Under the pieces are notes generated by a model, which searched no databases, was not told the DNA's origin, and worked only from the letters and a program-made list of their open reading frames with translations. Shown here in pieces: positions 57,783 through 64,000 of a stretch of DNA of 64,000 nucleotides. Origin of the DNA: Valencia hispanica (Eukaryota > Chordata > Actinopteri > Cyprinodontiformes > Valenciidae); contig OY747703.1 of the NCBI GenBank assembly GCA_963556495.2, forward strand, positions 33,186,296 to 33,250,295. The letters are read 5' to 3'. The position numbers and the translations under genes were made by a program. How positions within the stretch are numbered: position 1 is the first letter of the stretch; each line of letters starts with the position of its first letter.

Positions 57783-58370
57783 GGGGTGTTTGTTTGATCC
57801 TCAAATTATTCGCTTCATATTATTTATCAAATAAAGAACTGGGACAATTTTCTGTCTAATTCATTTGTTCTAGCTCCAGTGTTTGGAGAACAGATTTCCA
57901 CTAGGATCAGCAGAGTTGAGAAAGAAGGGGCTAACCTAATTGGTGATGTTTACATGCATATAGAACAAGCTGTCACTTATTGACTGATTAATTAGAAGTT
58001 AGAGCATCCATAAAGTGTGTCTCCAACACTGATACAAAATATTCTAACTAACCCTGTACATTTTGCCTGTATAGCTAAGCCATTTGTCAGGGATTTTAAA
58101 AGTCTAATTATATATTTTTAAGCTTTATATAATTAAAATCTTTACAAAAATGATACTCATAAACCTTTAAAACAATTTTTAATTTGAGCTCATTCTTCAT
58201 GAGCATAAATCCTAATTTAAAGTTTGACATTTTGTAGTTATGTTAGAGGTCCACCAATTGGGGCCCCCTGCAGGCCTAGGGTCTTAGTGTGATTATGTTT
58301 TGGACTGTAACATCTTACAGCCATGCTCTCTTTAGAAAATATTCGTTTCAATTTAAAGATTGGACCTTCA
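55320..58370. other. intergenic, no gene recognised
   Basis: Low-complexity AT-rich sequence with a (GT)n microsatellite at 57736-57779. Confidence 0.5.
57736..57779 (+). repeat. (GT)n microsatellite
   Basis: About 22 GT units with one C interruption, followed by a G run. Confidence 0.9.
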
Positions 58371-58619
58371 GTAGCTTTACATCAGTATGGCCCTTTGCTG
58401 GGGAGGCGGTGGAGGACTATAAACTACTAAAGGATTGGTAAACTTCTCTGGTTTCCCTCGTTGTTGTGACGCTGAAACAACTATTTTCTTGATGGACCGA
58501 TTTAAATAATAATAACAAACTGAGCTCTCAGTTGCTGAGACGAGGTAGGCCTTATTTCTTGAGGCAAATGATTCGCCGCTTACCCCGCGTCTTCCCACAG
58601 CGAGCCTTTTGCTCACCTC

Positions 58620-58773
58620 TAGCCGAGGAAGGGGCGTCTAAAGCGGAGCCACGCTCGCTGCAGCTGCGAGGGGGCGGAGCCTGCTGGGGCTGAACCCCTA
58701 TCATAAAGTTAGAGTCCTCAGAGTGCTGCTTACCTGCGCGACCAGCCGCTTCACATGGACCGTCACACGAAAT
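58620..58773 (+). promoter_or_regulatory. GC-rich promoter-like region
   Basis: A local CpG-rich patch with a GC box GGGGCGGAGC (58671-58680) precedes the putative signal-peptide exon. A short upstream frame beginning at 58755 (MDRHTKYDEDF...) overlaps the main start out of frame. Confidence 0.4.
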
Positions 58774-58894
58774 ATGATGAGGATTTTACCTCCGTGTGCG
58801 CACTTCTTCTTCTTCTTCTTCTTCTTGACGAGCAGAGCTGATCTCAGCCAGGTTTATATCCAAAGGAAGACAGTCGCAGCTCCGAGGTCGACAG
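58774..58894 (+). CDS. putative first exon of a secreted or membrane protein (unidentified)
   Basis: The frame reads MMRILPPCAH, then seven Phe and Leu, then TSRADLSQVYIQ to APRST. This is a typical signal peptide (positive n-region, very hydrophobic core, small residues before a likely cleavage after TSRA). It stops at donor CGACAGGTAACT after 58894, phase 1. The Phe run is encoded by a (CTT)n trinucleotide repeat at 58805-58827. A longer start at 58723 is possible. The gene is not recognised. A phase-compatible candidate exon at 61225-61286 is listed separately. Confidence 0.35.
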
Positions 58895-59351
58895 GTAACT
58901 CAGGGTAGGTTTATGATGTTAATGTTGTGCTTTCACTGCGACACTTGGTTTTGTCATGAATACAAACTGTAACAGCAAAAGTCAACCTTTAAGGAATCTC
59001 TACCCGCCCCAGCTCATTCAGAAAGGTGGTTTTGCTTGTAAACAAACGCGGATAAAGTCAGATTATTACTTGAAGCCACGTCATAAAACCCCACTGACTT
59101 GAATGCATAAATTGCCGTTTTAAGTGCATGATCTAAAGTTCACAAATTTTTAGAAAAGCCCCTAAAAGACATAGTCTAATCTAGGAATGTTGAGTTAATG
59201 GTAAAAGATTAAGAAACACAAGTTGGTGTCCACACCTTTCAGTGGTATTTTATTTCAAATTAATAAACATAAATTATTAAATACAAATTTATTTAATAAA
59301 TTTTGTATTTATTTCTTTAAATAAATAAATAAAAAACTGGGTTGAATTATT

Positions 59352-59370
59352 GGGGGGGGGGGGGGGGGGG
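59352..59370 (+). repeat. poly-G run of 19
   Basis: Uninterrupted G tract in AT-rich sequence, adjacent to a (TTTA)n-like region. Confidence 0.8.
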
Positions 59371-59954
59371 AATCCGAATTTTAGAAATAATATTTTTTTT
59401 AAATTAAAAACAACCTATAAATGGAGTAGGCCTACTATTTGAATAAAAATTGTAAAAAGAGGGGGAATTAAAAACAGCACATTAAACAAAGCTAAAATGC
59501 AGAAACATTAACAAAATAGATGTAACTGAATGCAGGTCTTTCTAACTACACTCGTTTTCTCTACAAGTTTGCGCTGTCTTTTGCATCCAGTAGTATGTGA
59601 AATCCATCAGCTAGCCAAAGGTTTATGAGACTGAAAGGTTTTCAGTAAATATACACATTTAAATAATTCATATGTCAAAATAAGCAACGTTTTTTTTCAT
59701 TCAACTGATCCCTTATATCTTGTATTTTTACAATCAGTACATCAGCTGCTCATGGATCTGTTATGTTTTTTTTATTTATTAATTCAGCATGTAAGTTTAT
59801 TAAGAGGTGGAAACTATCCTGACCAAGTACCCTGTAGTTGTATTTATTCATTAATACCAACATAGTCTATCTCCATCCAAAAAAACCAATATTATAATCT
59901 GGTTTTCTGTGGAAAAATACTACAGAATTTTCCAATTATTTGTTGTTAAATACA

Positions 59955-60036
59955 CTTGGAGGGACCTGTCCACAGTGAACCCCGCCTCTCACCCAATGAC
60001 CGCTGGAGATAGGCGTTTGACCCCCCACGACCCTAC
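59955..60036 (+). repeat. SINE body fragment
   Basis: GGGACCTGTCCACAGTGAAC, CCGCCTCTCACCCAATGACC and GGAGATAGGCGTTTGACCCC match the body of the SINE family at 50877-51182. Confidence 0.6.
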
Positions 60037-61224
60037 AATGACAAGCAGGAATAGTTTCAAAAATAAAATAAAAATGCAGAACAAGCATACATATTACTGT
60101 ATTATTACAAATATAATATATTATTTTTAAGACATTTTTGAAGAATTTTCTGTTTATTTAAATGGATTCTCACACATTTTACTTCATGTTTAACAAAACA
60201 TTGTTTATATTCATAAATTGCTATGTTTTGTGCATTCGAGTAAAGATATTGTAGATAGAAAAATATAAATGACTGATTGCACCAAAATAAAATAGAATTT
60301 AAGTTTATCATGAGTTTTCACTATGTGTGTTTTGACGGTCACAGTTTCACCTACAGGCTGAAATCATGTGTTTGGTTATTGGGATAGGACAAGTAAAAAG
60401 TGATTTCACCCTTGGCATGAAAATTATGTGATTTTGGTGATATGTTTTCAAGTCAATGTACAGTATTGGTAGACTTAGCTTTGCCATATATTGTCAAGGC
60501 AAAGATAAAATGCATTTTATTACCTGATGTCCGAGTATACCTGAATCCTCCCAGACAAGAAATAAATGTTTTTGCTTTAATCAGTCAGTTCTTTGTTTCT
60601 TTGTCATTTAAAACTAAATAGATGTATAGTAATCAGTTTCCGTTTAAAAATTGTGTAATAACTAAGAAACTGAAACAGCAAAATAAATTGAAAATTGGGT
60701 CAGTGATCGATGACTCATGTAAATTAAAGTTTATCTGTTGTTTGGCCTCCCAGCCAACATAAAAAGCATATATAAAAATGTTCCTAAAATCATTTGTGTT
60801 TTTTTTTTTGCTTTTTAAAATATAAAAAATAATGAAGAATTACTTTTCTCTTTAATGTTTTCAAGGTTTAAACCCATGTTTGGGAAGCTTATAAATCATC
60901 CAGCATGTTAAACTGTCCTTCATGTCTAAAGTATTTCTGCAATTAATCATACTCTTAATAAAGAGCAGAAGAGATTAGCAGAGATTAGAACTACATGCAT
61001 GTCTGCGTCTGCACGTCACCAACTTAATCCGTCGCTCAGATCTGCAAAAGCTTTTTCTTTTTTTGACGACCTACTAGGTTTGTCTAGTCAACCTTGGTCA
61101 TTGCAGCAGGAATTAGTGTTTTGTTTTAACATGTTACCCGAGCGCTTTACTGAAACACGGCCGCTGCTCTGAGTTCTGAAGCGTTTGATTTAGTCAAAAA
61201 ACTGTTTGAAGTTTGTCATTACAG

Positions 61225-61286
61225 ACTCGTCTGAAGTGGCCCCTGCCAAGCTCCCTCGACTCCATCCATCTACTACATTTAGGCAG
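61225..61286 (+). CDS. candidate second exon of the unidentified gene
   Basis: The acceptor TTTGTCATTACAG is followed by a 62-bp open segment that continues the upstream phase as DSSEVAPAKLPRLHPSTTFRQ-like residues. It ends at a weak donor GTTTAA in phase 0. No homology is recognised; this is an ab initio guess based on frame and splice signals. Confidence 0.2.
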
Positions 61287-61439
61287 GTTTAAACAAACAG
61301 CCTGAAAAACCAGTTGACCCAAACGAGTTCCCGAAGACAGTCAGGGGTCAACAGCTGGGATGTGATGAGACAGATAACAAAACAGCACCTGTATGTTTAA
61401 GAGGGAAAACTTCTTGGGGTTCAAATAAACCAGTTCAGG

Positions 61440-63060
61440 TTCTTTTGTGAACCCAGCCCTGTGGAACAACTCAGGCCTGGGTTAATTTAACACAACAGGG
61501 AAAATGCGCAACATTAAAGCAACCAAAGATTGGATTAAAAATAATACCCACCTAAATGGATTGCTAAACAACCAAAATTTGGGTTAATATGAATTATTGT
61601 TTAGTTTACTTTAATTCTGTTGAAAAAATGATAAGAGTAAAGATTTTCGAAAGTCTGTTTTGACCTTATAGCCAGTTATTTGGTCAAACAATAAGTGATG
61701 ATTGTAGCTAGCACTAACTTATGATAACTACTTAACAGGTAGAACGCTAATATTAGCTTAAGTGCACAATCTTGTTCTCTAATTTCTAATAGAATTAACA
61801 CAGCCCACTGATATTAACATTAATATACCAGCATAATTTTACAATCTCTTTGGTTAAATCTACCTAACAGCATAAATCCACTATTATGGGCTAAACAAGT
61901 AACCCAGCAGTGTTTGTGTATGTGCAATTAAATGTGTGTCAGGTTAACAATAGCTTAATTAAGATTACAGTTAAAAGGTTGGGTTAATGATTTTATCCAG
62001 TACACTGGGTTAGGTTAAAAAATAAGTTAAAGTGAATAATTTATTATGTTCATTTTCTCAACAAGGGTGTTGGACAGAATAACCCAAAATTAATTATTTT
62101 TAGTTTTTGTATAATTATGTACTAAAAACTGTTAGATAACAGCCTGATCAGGTCACTGTTTCGTTCAAAAATAGTGGCCTCTTGGGAATGATGACACTTC
62201 CTCTAGACTCTTCTCAAACCAAACAAACTTGGATATAGTCTTTGACCCGATGTTTGTCCTTAAACTACTCAACTTCTCTTTCAACAGCTTGAACCCACCA
62301 TTTGGGTTGAGGAAATAATCCAGATGTTTTATTATGCAGAGTAATGTGTACGTCAGGCTAACAGAACATTTATTACTACAGTTTTAAGTGCAAAACATGG
62401 GATGATTGTTTAGCAGTATTGTTTTACCGTATTTCTTTTCTTAAAATCAACAGGAATCTTCTGATCAAAAAACAACCATATTTGATTTTGTTGGTAACTG
62501 AGTCCTCGGTGAGATATTGAGCCATCAGGGCTTTAGTTTTACATTTAATTATGTACCAACACCAATAAAATACTGTGTGAATTAATACCTGTCTTGGCTT
62601 TCTGAGCAATTCTTTGACTAAATTTTATTGTTGAACATAGCTCACATTAACTTGTTCTATCTACTTAGCAGCTTAAAGATTTTTTTTTATTTGAGCAAAC
62701 TTTTTCTCTACCTAGTATTAGCACAGAACCCACTGACATTATCACACAGCAGCAATTTACCTTCTTGCATGTCTTCTTTGCTCCTGTGGAAGAGGTTTGG
62801 CGACGACTGATCTGTTAGTAGTGTAGTTCAAAATGGCGGCCTGTAAAGAATGATGAGGCTCCTTCTGGTTTCTTCTGTAACCCAGCAAACTGGGTCACAA
62901 TTTTAGACCAAACATTTGGTTAAAGCATCGCAACTTTTCACCCAGCAGCAGTAAATCAGGGTTTGGGTTTAAGAATTCACCAACAGTTTTTTGTTTCCAA
63001 AACATTAATTATTACATTTGCAGTCTCATGATGATTGTTTAAAGGACTTGACTAATATAA
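61440..63060. repeat. diverged repeat block rich in AACCCA/TGGGTT words
   Basis: Segments around 61720-62010, 62160-62430 and 62620-63045 share ordered words. Examples are CAGCCCACTGATATTA with CAGAACCCACTGACATTA, GTTCAAAAATAGTGGCCTC with GTTCAAAATGGCGGCCTG, and GTGTCAGGTTAACA with CGTCAGGCTAACAGAA. They read as old tandem or nested copies. Confidence 0.4.
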
Positions 63061-63596
63061 GCTTGTTTTTATCATTTAAAATATAAGCTGCTGTTAGAAG
63101 CATGTTAAGCAAGAATCATCAGCGAGGCTTGCTCTTCTGCGTTCCTCCCCCTTCGTCAGGCCTCCATTCGGTGGCAGACTTGTAAAATGGCGCCTGTGCT
63201 GGGTCTTGGTCGGGCAGGTTTTATGACCAGAGAATTTTGTGCTGCTCTCACACGTGCCCGGGGCGCAACTAATGCCAGCTGTTTCCCTCAGGAATCAGAG
63301 GGCACTCCCAGCCATTCACTGGACATAGGAAGATGCCACTGTCTTGGTTTGTTTACAAGCAGGGGAAGGAACCGTGCCGCCATCTGAGCATCTTCAAAAA
63401 ATTATAGTGTTGAAGCTCTGGCTCTAGGTTGGCTTGAAATAAGTCGCCTTGACCTTTAACACCAGACCTTTTCATTATAGAGATTCCAAAGTAATTGTTT
63501 TACGATTTCATTCAGAGTAGAAAGCAGTACTGAGTGGCTTTGACGTTGCTGTGTTCTCTTTGTTTAACTACAGACTCAGGTGATGGAAATCTCCTG

Positions 63597-63905
63597 TTAT
63601 GGACCATTCACTTTCAGTGTTTCTAAAACCTTCCTATAATGGTGCTCTACATCGGACAGGTTGTAGGGTGACCTCTTGTTTTTTACAATCTGGCATTTTA
63701 GATACACATCATCAAGTGATCTCCAGACAGAGACACCAGACCACTTCACTGTTTCCTGCTGTAAAGATAATTGTAGACGTTCGTGATTGAGGCACTGGAA
63801 GTCAACATGATCGTTTTGTGCTGGAACCTGTTTGGTTTTAAGTCCTACTGGTTCCTTCTCATTAACCTCCACCAACACGTCCAACTTTAACAAGCTTTGT
63901 GTCAC
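63597..63905 (-). CDS. possible terminal exon of an unidentified minus-strand gene
   Basis: The acceptor CAGTTTTCACAG is followed by about 102 codons to a stop, including ETVKWSGVSVWRSLDDVYLK and SPYNLSDVEHHYRKVLETL. The sequence has protein-like composition with helical C-terminal character, but I recognise no family. It would overlap in opposite orientation with any extension of the gene starting at 58774, so at most one is likely real. Confidence 0.28.
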   Translation of the reverse strand: MTQSLLKLDVLVEVNEKEPVGLKTKQVPAQNDHVDFQCLNHERLQLSLQQETVKWSGVSVWRSLDDVYLKCQIVKNKRSPYNLSDVEHHYRKVLETLKVNGP

Positions 63906-64000
63906 CTGTGAAAACTGGAACCTCCTACACAGAACACATGACTGCTGATGACACCAGTGAAGTGTGCACAAGTAAAAATTCCTGGGGCGTGTTGAAGACA

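Noticed and set aside
63187..63387. 66-codon frame starting at an AAAATGGCGCC context
   Set aside because: A similar ATGGCGGCC word occurs in the adjacent repeat at 62832, so the start is probably repeat-derived.

Overview
The window is a teleost nuclear genome segment, probably from a spiny-rayed (acanthomorph) fish. The evidence is spliced vertebrate genes with GT-AG introns, Tc1, hAT and LINE families typical of fish, tRNA-derived SINEs and many microsatellites. Three known genes can be read, all on the minus strand. A possible fourth starts on the plus strand.

Layout: (1) 0-12.4 kb is the 5' part of arhgdia (Rho GDP-dissociation inhibitor alpha). Its first coding exon is at 361-547 and a probable non-coding CpG-island exon ends at 12260; the rest of the gene lies left of the window. 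The roughly 11.7-kb first intron holds hAT-like, palindromic, Tc1, PIF/Harbinger-like and SINE insertions. (2) 12.5-15.4 kb is intergenic, with a ~193-bp tandem repeat, the second copy of a ~690-bp palindromic repeat and a 5'-truncated L1/Tx1 fragment. (3) 15.7-20.9 kb is alyref (mRNA export adaptor ALY/REF), complete in six coding exons for 243 aa. Its large first intron carries a hAT-type non-autonomous element and an internally deleted LINE. (4) 21-25 kb is intergenic with Tc1 debris. (5) 25.06-35.5 kb is scrn2 (secernin-2), complete in seven coding exons for 419 aa, with a probable 5'-UTR exon. (6) 35.6-58.6 kb has no supported gene and is made of decayed transposons. It includes a striking 1.5-kb Tc1-like element whose two 537-bp arms are near-perfect inverted copies around a DD34E transposase core. 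(7) At 58.7-58.9 kb a GC-rich promoter-like region precedes a plausible plus-strand first exon encoding a signal peptide. Gene content to 64 kb is otherwise uncertain.

The arhgdia-alyref neighbourhood matches the order and orientation of the mammalian ARHGDIA-ALYREF pair. scrn2, which sits elsewhere on chromosome 17 in human, follows directly here. The three genes share no pathway: cytosolic Rho GTPase control, nuclear mRNA export, and a secernin/C69-family protein linked to secretion. I saw no CRISPR array, operon, rRNA or functional tRNA. The most unusual objects are the palindromic Tc1 derivative, the in-frame collapsed LINE ORF, the palindromic two-copy repeat, the signal peptide built from a trinucleotide repeat, and a full CTCF-consensus match inside an scrn2 coding exon.
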